From: Mesorhizobium kowhaii
Lineage (GTDB): Bacteria; Pseudomonadota; Alphaproteobacteria; Rhizobiales; Rhizobiaceae
Direction of reading: 5' to 3'
Length of the DNA: 64,000 bases
Assembly: GCF_003253745.1 (NCBI RefSeq)
Contig: NZ_MZXV01000013.1
Coordinates: forward strand, 310,001 to 374,000
Shown here: in pieces, positions 25,953 through 34,556 of the stretch
Position numbering within the stretch: the stretch's first letter is position 1
How the letters are laid out: every line of letters begins with the position of its first letter
The notes under the pieces: generated by a model
What the model saw: only the letters and a program-made list of their open reading frames with translations
Told to the model about the DNA's origin: nothing
The model's database searches: none
Translations under genes and position numbers: made by a program

Positions 25953-26933
25953 ATGAAAGCCATTCAACTCAGCCGCTTCGGCGGTCCCGACGTGCTTGAG
26001 GTGGTTGACCTGCCATCGCCGGTGCCGCAGGCTGGCGAAGTGCTGGTTCGCGTCCACGCCGCCGGGATCAATTTCTTCGAAGTGCTGATGCGCAGGGATG
26101 GCTACGCGGTGACGCCGCAGCTGCCGATGATCCCCGGCGTCGAGGCAGCGGGCTTCGTCGAGGCTGTTGGACACGGGGTGGATGCATCGCTGCTGGGAAC
26201 CCGCGTCGCCGCGCCGCTGTTCGTGTCACAGCGTCCTCACAGCGGCTATGCCGAGCAGGTGACGATCGACGCTGATCTGATCGTGCCACTGCCGGACGCC
26301 TTGTCGTTCGAGGATGCGACGGCGTTGATGGTGCAAGGCCTTACAGCCCTTCACCTGCTTCGGCAAAGCCCGCCGGACGGCAAGTCGGTGCTGGTGCCGG
26401 CCGCGTCGGGTGGCGTCGGTTCGTTGCTTGTCCAACTGGCCAGGCTGAAGGGCGCACGCAAGGTGATCGCGGCCGCCGGCGGCAAGGCCAAGCTCGATCT
26501 CGCTTTGTCGCTCGGCGCCGATGCCGCCGTCGACTATATCAAGCCGGATTGGCCCGCCCGCGTCCGCGACATCACTGGCGGCGGGGGCGCCGACATCATC
26601 TACGACACCGTCGGCGGCGCACTGACGGCGGCGTCGCTGCAGGCGCTGGCGCCCGGCGGCGAACTGGTGTTTGCAGCACTAGGCCGCTATGCACTCGGGG
26701 CTTCAGACCTGGAAGCGATGATCGGCCGCAACCAGTCGCTGAGAGGTTTCGCGCTGCTGCCGCTGCTCTCCCCCGACGTGCTGAAAGCCAGCCTGTCCGA
26801 GCTGTTCCAGCTGGCGGCGAGCGGCCGGCTGCACGTTGCGATCGGCGGCCGCTTCCCGCTCGACCAAGCGGGAGAAGCGCACCGGCTGCTGGACGAGCGC
26901 CGCTCGACGGGCAAGGTTGTGCTGATGCCCTAG
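25953..26933 (+). CDS. zinc-type alcohol dehydrogenase-like / quinone oxidoreductase (MDR family)
   Basis: ATG 25953 gives 326 residues. The medium-chain dehydrogenase fold is clear: MKAIQLSRFGGPDVLEVVDL at the N-terminus, AAGINFFEVLMRRDGY, LPMIPGVEAAG, and the Rossmann VLVPAASGGVGSLLVQLARL, in which AASGGVG matches quinone oxidoreductases. The catalytic zinc ligands of alcohol dehydrogenases (Cys/His) are absent, so it belongs to the zinc-independent NADPH:quinone reductase or crotonyl-reductase branch. It is divergent from an HxlR regulator 97 bp away. TGGCAAAC at 25913-25920 and GTTTGCCA at 25946-25953 form a long-spaced inverted pair just before and over the start codon. Confidence 0.86.
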   Translation: MKAIQLSRFGGPDVLEVVDLPSPVPQAGEVLVRVHAAGINFFEVLMRRDGYAVTPQLPMIPGVEAAGFVEAVGHGVDASLLGTRVAAPLFVSQRPHSGYAEQVTIDADLIVPLPDALSFEDATALMVQGLTALHLLRQSPPDGKSVLVPAASGGVGSLLVQLARLKGARKVIAAAGGKAKLDLALSLGADAAVDYIKPDWPARVRDITGGGGADIIYDTVGGALTAASLQALAPGGELVFAALGRYALGASDLEAMIGRNQSLRGFALLPLLSPDVLKASLSELFQLAASGRLHVAIGGRFPLDQAGEAHRLLDERRSTGKVVLMP

Positions 26934-27056
26934 TGTTGTGGTCGCCTGCAGGCCGATCTCGAATTTGTCTGCTTGCGCAAGGAACGGGCTTTCTAGCTCT
27001 GGGGCGACGTTGGCGCGGCACGCAGACTGAGACGTGAACGCCCCTGCCATTTTTTC

Positions 27057-28064
27057 CTAGTGGACAACGATAGGGGGCAACCTTTGGGCCTCCAGCAACG
27101 CCGAACGTCCCTTGCGCCAGGTACCAGGTGGAACGCCAACGAACTTTTTGAAGGCGCGATTGAAGGCGGCTTCCGATTCATAGCCGACCTCAGCACCTGC
27201 TTGCGCGATGCTCACATCAGGTCGTTCGAGGAGGCGTCCCGCCAGTTGCAGACGCCACCGAGCAAGATAGTGCATCGGCGAGACCTCGACATAATGGGTA
27301 AAGCGGCCCGCAAATGCAGTGCGCGAGAGCCCTACTTCGCGGGCGAGTCGGTCCAAAGTCCATTCCTCCCTGGGGCGTGCGTGAATGAGCCGGAGCGCCT
27401 CGCCGACGTGTGGATCCCGAAGGCCTGACAGCCACCCCCGCGAATTGTCGGGGAGGGTCTCGAGATGACGGCGGATGATCTCGACAAACATCAGCTCGCT
27501 CAGCTTGGCGAGGATCGTTTCACCGCCCGCCCGCCCACTGCCACCCTCTGCCAGCGCCAGCCGAAAGAGGTCGATAACCCAGCTGCTTCCATCGACGGGC
27601 TTGCGGGCGCACAGTATGGCCGGCAACGCGGCGAGGAGGGGATTGAAAGGACGCGCATCGCAGCCAAGGTACCCGCAAATGAACCGCGTCCGCTCGTCTC
27701 CCCCACCACCATGAATCACCGCGAACGGCAGGTGCTCGTCTATCGGCCGATAATACATTGCCATGTTGGGTTCGCCCCGCGCCCCGGGCGACGAGCTCAA
27801 GACATTCGGAACACCACCGGGGAAGACCACGACATCACCGGCGTTCACGCGCACTGGGGGCACGGAGCCGTCTCCCAGCGCGGCCCAGCACGAGCCTGAC
27901 ATCACGGCATGAAACGAAATGATGTGCTCTGCCTCTGGCATGATGGCGGCGGCAATCTCGGCCGTGCCCGGCGACTCACCGACCCAGGGAGAACTGGCGT
28001 CGACGTCGAAATAGATCGCACCCGTGAGGCGAACGGCTCGGAGCACATCGGAAAGGACATCCAT
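27057..28064 (-). CDS. AraC-family transcriptional regulator (cupin_6 sensor)
   Basis: 335 residues, ATG 28064 behind GGAGGTG. Residues 1-190 form the cupin-like sensor of the AraC_binding_2/cupin_6 group: HAVMSGSCWAALG and VNAGDVVVFPGGVPNVLSS. The C-terminal about 100 residues are a double HTH: WTLDRLAREVGLSRTAFAGRF, SPMHYLARWRLQLAGRLL and AQAGAEVGYESEAAFNRAFKK. Regulators of this group commonly sit next to the oxidoreductase they control. Here the BBE flavoprotein is divergent, with two perfect palindromes in the gap, so it is the likely target. Confidence 0.88.
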   Translation of the reverse strand: MDVLSDVLRAVRLTGAIYFDVDASSPWVGESPGTAEIAAAIMPEAEHIISFHAVMSGSCWAALGDGSVPPVRVNAGDVVVFPGGVPNVLSSSPGARGEPNMAMYYRPIDEHLPFAVIHGGGGDERTRFICGYLGCDARPFNPLLAALPAILCARKPVDGSSWVIDLFRLALAEGGSGRAGGETILAKLSELMFVEIIRRHLETLPDNSRGWLSGLRDPHVGEALRLIHARPREEWTLDRLAREVGLSRTAFAGRFTHYVEVSPMHYLARWRLQLAGRLLERPDVSIAQAGAEVGYESEAAFNRAFKKFVGVPPGTWRKGRSALLEAQRLPPIVVH

Positions 28065-28140
28065 GCACTACACCTCCGGAAACGATCGACTACTCCCTTA
28101 ATGACGAATTTTTCGGCCAGACATCCCGAACTATCCAGCA

Positions 28141-28174
28141 ATATGGCCATATGAGCAAGCGCGCATATGCGCGC
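28141..28174. promoter_or_regulatory. two palindromes in the AraC / flavoprotein divergent promoter
   Basis: ATATGGCCATAT (28141-28152) and GCGCGCATATGCGCGC (28159-28174) are both perfect dyads, centred 20 bp apart (about two helical turns), midway between the divergent starts. They could be a regulator site or a hairpin in the leader. Confidence 0.5.
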
Positions 28175-28284
28175 TCCTACTCTGAACGATCGGGCAACAG
28201 AATTGGACGATGTGACATTTTCGCGAGCACGGGATGGGGTTAGCGTCCATCGATCGGCCGACAGGTTCGGTAGGGAGGAATATC

Positions 28285-29667
28285 ATGAACGACGAAGACA
28301 TTACCAAATTCGCAGCAAGCCTCCGGGGCGAAGTCATCCGCACCGGCGACGCCAGCTATGACGAAGCCCGCAAGCTCTACAACGGCATGATCGACAAGCG
28401 GCCGCTGATCATCGCTCGCTGTGTCGACGTCGCCGACGTGATCGCAGCGGTGAATTTCGGCCGCGACAACAATTTGCTGGTTGCGGTACGTGGCGGCGGC
28501 CATAACGGACCGGGATTAGGGAGCTGCGACGACGGTCTGGTGATCGACCTGTCAGCGATGAACGGCGTGCGCGTCGATCCGGATGCCCGTACGGCGCGGG
28601 TAGGGGCGGGCTGCACCCAGGGCGACGTCGACCACGCCACCCATGCTTTTGGTCTGGCCGTACCGGCGGGCATCATCTCGACCACCGGGGTCGCTGGACT
28701 GACGCTGAGTGGCGGCCACGGCTATCTGACGCGCAAATATGGTCTGACCATCGACAATCTGATCGAGGCCGACGTCGTGCTTGCCGACGGAAGCTTCATT
28801 ACCGCCAGCAAGGAACGGAACCCCAACCTGTTCTGGGCACTTCGCGGCGGTGGCGGCAATTTCGGCGTCGTCACCAGTTTTGTGTTCCAGCTTCACCCGG
28901 TCAACATGGTCTTTGCGGGGCCGATCGCATGGGATCAGGACCAAGCCCGCACCATTATGCAGCGTTATCGCGAGTTCCTGCCGCGCGCACCCGAGGAACT
29001 CGGGATCTTCCTCGGGCTCAAGACGATCCTCTCAAGCGCGCCGTTCCCCGAAGAGTTTTGGGGAAAACGGATGTGTCTTCTGATGTGTTGCTACAACGGT
29101 TCGGAGGAAAAAGGTAGAGAGGCGCTAGCCCCGCTCATCGATGCGCTCCCCGCGCCTTGGTTCAATTGGATGGGAACGATGCCCTATCCCGCCGTGCAGA
29201 GCATGTTCGATGGGCTCTACCCGAAGGGGATGCAGTGGTATTGGCGGGGCGATTTCGTCAAGACACTGTCTGACGCGGCGATTGACGCCCATCTCGAGCA
29301 GGCGGCGAAGACGCCGAGCGAGCTATCGCTCATGCATCTCTATCCAATCGATGGCGCCGTCCAACGCATCGGCAAAGAGGAGACGGCTTGGAATTGCCGC
29401 GATGCGACATGGTCGATGGTCATCGCAGGGATCGATCCGAACCCGCAGAAAGCGGGGCCGGTCACGCGCTGGACCAAGGCCTATTGGGAGGCGGTGCATC
29501 CGTTCGATCTGGGTGGCGCCTACCCGAACTTCATGATGGATGACGAGGGCGATGCAAGACTCAAGGCGGCCTATGGGGACAACTACGATCGCTTAGCTAC
29601 CCTGAAGAAAAAATATGACCCGACCAACCTCTTCCGGGTCAACCAAAACATCCGGCCTGCGGCCTGA
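28285..29667 (+). CDS. FAD-binding oxidoreductase with BBE domain
   Basis: ATG 28285 follows AGGGAGGAATATC. The 460-residue protein has the FAD_binding_4 domain: AVRGGGHNGPGLGSCDDGL (the GGGH His is the usual covalent flavin attachment), VGAGCTQGDVDHATHAFGL with the second Cys attachment position (V-G-A-G-C), and GVAGLTLSGGHGYLTRKYGL, ending with the BBE domain signature KKKYDPTNLFRVNQNI. It is therefore probably bicovalently flavinylated, with a wide active site for bulky alcohols or oligosaccharides. There is no signal peptide. It is regulated in all likelihood by the divergent AraC protein. The substrate is unknown. Confidence 0.88.
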   Translation: MNDEDITKFAASLRGEVIRTGDASYDEARKLYNGMIDKRPLIIARCVDVADVIAAVNFGRDNNLLVAVRGGGHNGPGLGSCDDGLVIDLSAMNGVRVDPDARTARVGAGCTQGDVDHATHAFGLAVPAGIISTTGVAGLTLSGGHGYLTRKYGLTIDNLIEADVVLADGSFITASKERNPNLFWALRGGGGNFGVVTSFVFQLHPVNMVFAGPIAWDQDQARTIMQRYREFLPRAPEELGIFLGLKTILSSAPFPEEFWGKRMCLLMCCYNGSEEKGREALAPLIDALPAPWFNWMGTMPYPAVQSMFDGLYPKGMQWYWRGDFVKTLSDAAIDAHLEQAAKTPSELSLMHLYPIDGAVQRIGKEETAWNCRDATWSMVIAGIDPNPQKAGPVTRWTKAYWEAVHPFDLGGAYPNFMMDDEGDARLKAAYGDNYDRLATLKKKYDPTNLFRVNQNIRPAA

Positions 29668-29822
29668 CGGGCGGTCGCACGTCAGGCCGCCACGTGCTTG
29701 TGCCGGATCGGCTACGGGCCAACGAGGGCCCGGCCGATACGATGAGGCTGGTCAAGACGCTCGCTGGCCTGCACGCGCGATAGTCGGCCGCGCCCAAGGC
29801 CGATTCAGCCTGCGTTGCTTAG

Positions 29823-30938
29823 TTAGAATTCGTCGCTAAGCGCGCGCTCGTTGGGATCGATCGGACCCAGGTTCTTCACAACCCGGAATCGACCGCCCTG
29901 CGCCTGCGCGATGTACATGTTCATGCGAACATGGTGCTGGCCGGGAACCATTTCGGCCGGGCCGCCCGGTCCCTCGCTTATGCGGGCGTGATCGAGCGCC
30001 CGGATGACCGCGTCGCGCTCCACAGTGCCGGCCTCCTTCACCGCCGCTTCCCACATCCTGATCGCCCGGTAGTGGCCGGTGCACCCGCTGCCCGCGGTCA
30101 ACATGGCACTGCCGGAGAACCGTTCGCTGTAGCGGCGCAAGAGCGCGCGACCGAACGGATCGTCGAGTTCCTGGTAGTAGTCGAGGCAGCTGTAGAGGCC
30201 CTCGATCTGCTCGAACGGCACCAGATTGAAGAAGTTCTCGTCGAAGTAGGTGCAGACGATCTTGCCGCCGCGTTTGCCGAAACCGGCCCTGTGCAGTTCT
30301 TCAAGGAACGGTGTCAGGCCCGGCGGAACGATGGTGTTGAAAACCACGTCGGTGCCGCTCGCCATGATCTGCTGCACCGTCCGCCGGAAATCGACGGTAT
30401 CCAGCGGAAAATACTCCTCACCGACGATCTCGCCGCCATTGGCGCGCACCACGCGGCTCGCGGCCTTGTTCAGCAAATGGGGCCAGATGTAGTCGGCCGA
30501 CGGCAAATAAAACCTTTTCGCGCCGGTGCTGTTCATGAGCCATGGTATCAGCGGTTCAACCTGCTGCGCGGGCACGGGCCCCGTGCAGAAGATCAGGGGA
30601 TCGTTTTCCTGTCCCTCGTACTGTTCGGTGTAGATGTAGAGCGTCCTGCCCCGCGTAACCGCCTCGCTCTTGATGGCCTGGCGGGTCGAGCTGTAGATAC
30701 CGCCGACGACCACATCGACCTTGTCGACGTCGATCAGTTTCGCGGTCCTTGCCTTGGCGACGCCGTCGATGGTTTCGCCATCCTCGATGACAAGCTCCAG
30801 CGGCCGGCCGAGCAAACCGCCCTTGGCGTTGATATCGTCGACGAGCATGGTGGTGAGGTTCGCATTTGCGACGCCCATGAAAGACAACGGGCCGGTGAGT
30901 TCGGCGATAAGGCCGATCTTGATGGGTTTCGGATCCAT
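29823..30938 (-). CDS. AmiC/UrtA-like type I periplasmic-binding-fold protein without signal peptide
   Basis: 371 residues, ATG 30938 behind GGAGA. It starts directly with the fold (PIKIGLIAELTGPLSFMGVAN), followed by INAKGGLLGRPLELVIEDGE, VVVGGIYSSTRQAI, a ligand-pocket segment YIYTEQYEGQENDPLIFCTG, and AKRFYLPSADYIWPH. These match Peripla_BP_5 proteins such as UrtA, FmdD and AmiC. No signal peptide is visible and no in-frame upstream start adds one, so it is probably cytoplasmic, as AmiC is. No ABC transporter genes are nearby. Together with the HD/LuxR regulator this suggests a ligand sensor rather than a transporter subunit (inference). Confidence 0.78.
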   Translation of the reverse strand: MDPKPIKIGLIAELTGPLSFMGVANANLTTMLVDDINAKGGLLGRPLELVIEDGETIDGVAKARTAKLIDVDKVDVVVGGIYSSTRQAIKSEAVTRGRTLYIYTEQYEGQENDPLIFCTGPVPAQQVEPLIPWLMNSTGAKRFYLPSADYIWPHLLNKAASRVVRANGGEIVGEEYFPLDTVDFRRTVQQIMASGTDVVFNTIVPPGLTPFLEELHRAGFGKRGGKIVCTYFDENFFNLVPFEQIEGLYSCLDYYQELDDPFGRALLRRYSERFSGSAMLTAGSGCTGHYRAIRMWEAAVKEAGTVERDAVIRALDHARISEGPGGPAEMVPGQHHVRMNMYIAQAQGGRFRVVKNLGPIDPNERALSDEF

Positions 30939-31010
30939 TTGATTTCTCCAAATCTGGGGGTTGGTCGGGCGCGCCGTCGCCGGGCGGCGGGCGGCGCGCA
31001 GGGCGGGACC

Positions 31011-31283
31011 TCAGGCCTCGTAGTGGCCGAGCAGCAGTGCCGCCTGCGGCTTGCCGACATGGCCGGCTTCCTGCAGGATCGCGGGCACCTCCGGATCCGA
31101 CACGAAATTCTTCCAGCCCTCGGCGTCCCAGTCGAAGATCGCCCAGACGCGGTCGGGCTCGCTGGGGTCGCGGAAGACGGTTGCGCCGTTCGAGCCGTGC
31201 AGCCGGCGCTTGTCGGCGCCCTTGGTCGAAAAGATACGGATGAAGTGGTCGACATCAGCCACTTTGGTCGTTGCGAGAAGCAT
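31011..31283 (-). CDS. small ferredoxin-fold (ABM-like) protein
   Basis: 90 residues, ATG 31283 behind GGAGG. The sequence pattern (MLLATTKVADVDHFIRIFST, a central RVWAIFDWDAEGW strand, and FVSDPEVPAILQEAG) suits the dimeric alpha/beta-barrel superfamily of antibiotic-biosynthesis monooxygenase-like proteins. No catalytic residue can be named. It lies between the AmiC-like gene and the HD/LuxR regulator on the same strand, with gaps of 72 and 91 bp, so it could have its own promoter; a dyad GGGTGGATTCCC occurs at 31364-31375. Confidence 0.55.
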   Translation of the reverse strand: MLLATTKVADVDHFIRIFSTKGADKRRLHGSNGATVFRDPSEPDRVWAIFDWDAEGWKNFVSDPEVPAILQEAGHVGKPQAALLLGHYEA

Positions 31284-31374
31284 TTGATTTCCTCCTTGTC
31301 AGTCGCGGCCACCATTGGTCCGTCGACAGGATCACGATGCGCGCCCCGGAGCGGGTGCACATGGGGTGGATTCC

Positions 31375-32952
31375 CTATGCCTGCGTTTCACCCGGTCGGA
31401 TAAGGCCGTGCTCGACCGCATAGAGCGCGGCCGCGGCGCGGGTGGTCACGCCGATCTTGGAATAGACGCTCTGGATATGGTGGTCCGCGGTCTTGGGCGA
31501 GATATCGAGCTTGCGTGCCGCCTCCTTCGCCGTCAGTCCGGCGGCGATCAGGCGCAGCACCTCGATTTCGCGCGGCGTCATGCCGGCTAGCGCCCGCGGC
31601 AAAGCCCGGCGCGACTGCTGCCCCGCGAAAGACAACACGGCCTCTGCGGCGTCGGGGCAGATACAACCGTCACGCACAGCGGCGCGCAGCTGTGTCGCCG
31701 CCGCCTCGCTGGACAGCGCCTTGCGGTGCGGACGTTCCTCTCGCCACGTCTGGAAGGCTTCGGCAGCGGCCAGGATCCTTGCAGCCGGGGACAGATCGGA
31801 GCCGCCGACCTTGCGGTGATAGCCCGAGCCATCCAGGCGTTCGTGATGGCGAAGCACGAGGGCGGCCATCGCGTCGCCCTCGCGGCCGAACGAGGCCAGC
31901 GCCCGTTCGCCGTAATAGGCGTGCAGCTGTGCCGCGTCGCGCTCGCGGACAGACAGCGGGCCGTTGCGCATCCAGGTCGCCACCGGCACCACCAGTTCGC
32001 CGATATCATGGATGCAGCCCGACCAGCGCAGCGCGCGAACGTCAGGGTCCGGCAGCCCGATCCGTTTCCCCGCACCCGTGGCCAGTTCCGACACCATCCT
32101 CGAATGGCCCTGCGTAAACGGCATGCGCATGTCGATCATGTCGGCTATGGCCAGGAACGCTTCATCGCAAGCCCCCTCATCCAGCGTCACCGGCGGATCG
32201 GGCTCAAGCGCCAAAATGGTCTCGCGGTCGACCGTCGCGCCGATGCCCTCCATCAGGACCGCCGCGTTGGCCGAGACGAGCCGGGCCAGATCCGCTTCGT
32301 ATGGGCCGTCGCCGCGGCTGGCGATGGTTTCGGCCATCTCGTCGATGCCGAGGGCATCGCTGAGCGCAATCGCATCCTGCGCCAATGTGATCAGGCGCAC
32401 GGCGGGCAGGACATCCTCACCACTCAGCCCACGCGGCAGGCCTTTGCCGTCCCAGCGTTCGTAGATCTGTCCAAGATTGCGCCGGATCTCGTCGGACAGG
32501 CCGAGCCGCTCGCCGATCCGCTGCGCGACCTCGCAATGCGCTGTGAGCACCGGGCGGGCCACCGCGAGCGCCTGCGACATCGCGGCCTCGATCGCCCTGG
32601 CCTGCGCGTCAGGCTCGAGATCGTAGTAGAACCGCTTGAAGGCCTGCACGAAGACCCTGCCCAGTTCCGCACGATTGCCCATGTCGAGACCGACAAGATC
32701 CTGGCGGAGCGCGATTTCGTCGCCGAAGGTGGCCGACAGAAGGTCCGTGTCGGCATTGCAGCCGACATAGCGCAGCATCGACTGTTGGTAGGCATTGCGC
32801 CGAACCTCATCGGAAACACCCGCAAGCTCGGCGATCCGCATTGCAAGCACGCAGGATTTCAGCGCGAAGTCGCGAGAATGGCCGGTGGCAAGGTCCGAAG
32901 CATAGGCGAGGACCATCATAAAGTCCGCCCGGCGGATCGAGACGTTTGTCAT
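31375..32952 (-). CDS. HD-GYP-type phosphohydrolase fused to LuxR-type HTH
   Basis: 525 residues. The N-terminal half has HD-related helices and a GYP-like segment, IYERWDGKGLPRGLSGEDVL (about residues 165-185). The C-terminal half has HSRMVSELATGAGKRIGL, the metal-binding CIHDIGELVVP (HD at about 315) and LRHHERLDGSGYHRKVGG, the HD-GYP-like core. Residues about 457-525 are a LuxR HTH: MTPREIEVLRLIAAGLTAKE, then LDISPKTADHHIQSVYSKIG. It therefore pairs a nucleotide-phosphohydrolase-type sensor with DNA binding. Whether it hydrolyses c-di-GMP or only binds a ligand is unknown. It is upstream of the small ABM-like and AmiC-like genes on the same strand, which may be its targets. Confidence 0.8.
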   Translation of the reverse strand: MTNVSIRRADFMMVLAYASDLATGHSRDFALKSCVLAMRIAELAGVSDEVRRNAYQQSMLRYVGCNADTDLLSATFGDEIALRQDLVGLDMGNRAELGRVFVQAFKRFYYDLEPDAQARAIEAAMSQALAVARPVLTAHCEVAQRIGERLGLSDEIRRNLGQIYERWDGKGLPRGLSGEDVLPAVRLITLAQDAIALSDALGIDEMAETIASRGDGPYEADLARLVSANAAVLMEGIGATVDRETILALEPDPPVTLDEGACDEAFLAIADMIDMRMPFTQGHSRMVSELATGAGKRIGLPDPDVRALRWSGCIHDIGELVVPVATWMRNGPLSVRERDAAQLHAYYGERALASFGREGDAMAALVLRHHERLDGSGYHRKVGGSDLSPAARILAAAEAFQTWREERPHRKALSSEAAATQLRAAVRDGCICPDAAEAVLSFAGQQSRRALPRALAGMTPREIEVLRLIAAGLTAKEAARKLDISPKTADHHIQSVYSKIGVTTRAAAALYAVEHGLIRPGETQA

Positions 32953-32980
32953 CGCCCACCTCCCAGTGGGCTTATGCTAG

Positions 32981-33015
32981 CCCTGGGTGCCGCAAATACC
33001 TAGGGGAAAAATCCC
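32981..33015. promoter_or_regulatory. dyads upstream of the HD/LuxR regulator
   Basis: CCCTGGGT (32981) and ACCTAGGG (32998-33005) are inverted with one mismatch around a 9-bp spacer. GGGGAAAAATCCC (33003-33015) is a second, overlapping dyad. They lie 30-63 bp before the start of the regulator gene. A similar GGGTGGATTCCC is at 31364-31375. Confidence 0.45.
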
Positions 33016-33101
33016 AAGCCTGATGCACTATCCCGCGAGAAACAGAACTTCCGGGGTGGGTCAAAAAGCTGACCCTCGAATGGTCTACATTGCGTTGATC
33101 G

Positions 33102-34412
33102 TCAGCGCACCGCCTCGCGGTGGGCGCCGGGCAGGCGGGTGGCGATCAGCTTGTCGATGCGGCGGCCGTCGAGATCGACCACTTCGAAACGCCAGCCCTG
33201 CGCGTCGACGCATTCGCCGGTCGCCGGCAGATGATGCATGTGTGACAGCACATAGCCTGCGACGGTCTCGTAGTCGCGGTTTTCCGGGAGGTCGATGCCG
33301 AGAATGTCGGCCATCTCGTCGGCCTGCATGTAGCCGGCGAGCAGCCATGAGCCGTCCTCGCGCTTGACGGCATTCTCCTCGTCGCCGGCGTCGATATCCG
33401 CCCGGAAGACGCCGGTGATGGCTTCGAGAATGTCGGCCGGGGTGACGATGCCTTCGAAATGGCCATATTCGTCATGCACCAGCGCCATCGGCACATCGGA
33501 TTCCTTGAGCTTCTGCAGCACATCCAGCGCGTCGGCCTGATCATAGACGATGGGCGCGGCGCGCACATGCCGGCGCGGGTCGAGCACACGACCGGCAAGC
33601 AGTGCTGCGAGCACGTCGCGCGTCTGGACGACGCCGACCATGACATCGACGCCGCCATCGCCCGCCGGCAAGCGCGAATGCTGGGTTTCCATCAAAAGCT
33701 TGCGGATGGCGCTCTCGTCGGACTGCAGATTGATCCAGTCAACCTCGGTGCGCGGTGTCATCACGGCGCGTACGGCGCGGTCGCCAAGCCGCATGACGCC
33801 GGCGATCATGCGCCGCTCGTCGGATTCGATGGTGCCGTGATGCTCGGCCTCGGCGACCAGCATCTTGATCTCCTCGTCGGTGACCTTCTCCTCGCTTTCG
33901 CCGCGCTGGCCGAGCAGCCACAATATGGCGCGGCCGGAAATGTCGAGCAGGAAGACCAGAGGGGCCGAGACGGTGGCAAGGATGGTCATTGCCGGGGCCG
34001 CCCGCGCGGCCACGCGTTCAGGATCGCGCAAGGCGATCTGCTTGGGCACCAGCTCGCCAACGATCAGCGAGAAATAGGTGATGATGGCGACGACGATGCC
34101 GACGCCAAGCGGATCGGCGACGTTTTCGCGCATGCCGTTCGAGACCAGGAAGGTGGCAAGCCGGTCGCCCAGCGTGGCGCCGGAAAACGCGCCGGAGAGA
34201 ACGCCGACCAAAGTGATGCCGATCTGCACCGAGGACAGGAATTTGCCGGGATTGGAGCCAAGCTCAAGGGCACGACCGGCGCCGTTGACGCCGCGGTCGA
34301 TCATCGCCTTGAGCCTGGCCGGGCGCGACGAGACAATGGCGAGCTCGGACATCGACAAAAGGCCGTTCACACAGATGAGGACGACCACGATAGCGATTTC
34401 AACGTATAGCAT
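33102..34412 (-). CDS. hemolysin C/CorC-family membrane protein (DUF21-CBS-CorC_HlyC)
   Basis: 436 residues with the standard order for the family. A DUF21 membrane domain spans about residues 1-190, with four hydrophobic helices and SMSELAIVSSRPARLKAMID and SLIVGELVPKQIALRDP. A CBS pair lies at about 205-330 (AVMTPRTEVDWIN, MALVHDEYGHFEGIVTPADI). The CorC_HlyC domain occupies about 345-430. The family is named after hemolysins but is now linked to magnesium or cobalt handling and membrane ion transport. It sits in the inner membrane with cytoplasmic CBS domains that may bind adenine nucleotides. It is apparently monocistronic. Confidence 0.88.
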   Translation of the reverse strand: MLYVEIAIVVVLICVNGLLSMSELAIVSSRPARLKAMIDRGVNGAGRALELGSNPGKFLSSVQIGITLVGVLSGAFSGATLGDRLATFLVSNGMRENVADPLGVGIVVAIITYFSLIVGELVPKQIALRDPERVAARAAPAMTILATVSAPLVFLLDISGRAILWLLGQRGESEEKVTDEEIKMLVAEAEHHGTIESDERRMIAGVMRLGDRAVRAVMTPRTEVDWINLQSDESAIRKLLMETQHSRLPAGDGGVDVMVGVVQTRDVLAALLAGRVLDPRRHVRAAPIVYDQADALDVLQKLKESDVPMALVHDEYGHFEGIVTPADILEAITGVFRADIDAGDEENAVKREDGSWLLAGYMQADEMADILGIDLPENRDYETVAGYVLSHMHHLPATGECVDAQGWRFEVVDLDGRRIDKLIATRLPGAHREAVR

Positions 34413-34451
34413 GAGCGGTCAATAGCATTGCGGCGCGGTTTTCGAAAATAG

Positions 34452-34556
34452 CTAAAGCGCGTCGCCTTTAAACGGATCCGGGCGTCGCGCTTTTAAGTCT
34501 TTGTTCTGATGCATGTCGTTGTCCCAGAACCGGAACCACTTTTGGGCAAATGATCT
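34452..34556 (+). repeat. palindromic intergenic repeat, family A (copy 2, extended form)
   Basis: It begins with an imperfect dyad, AAAGCGCGTCGCC and GGGCGTCGCGCTTTTA, followed by GCATGTCG, GTCCCAGAACCGG and TTTTGGGCAAATGAT, the family A hairpin. It fills the gap between two minus-strand genes. Confidence 0.7.

Noticed and set aside
29823-30938. Urea or amide ABC transporter
   Set aside because: Only a binding-fold protein is present, without a signal peptide and without permease or ATPase genes nearby.
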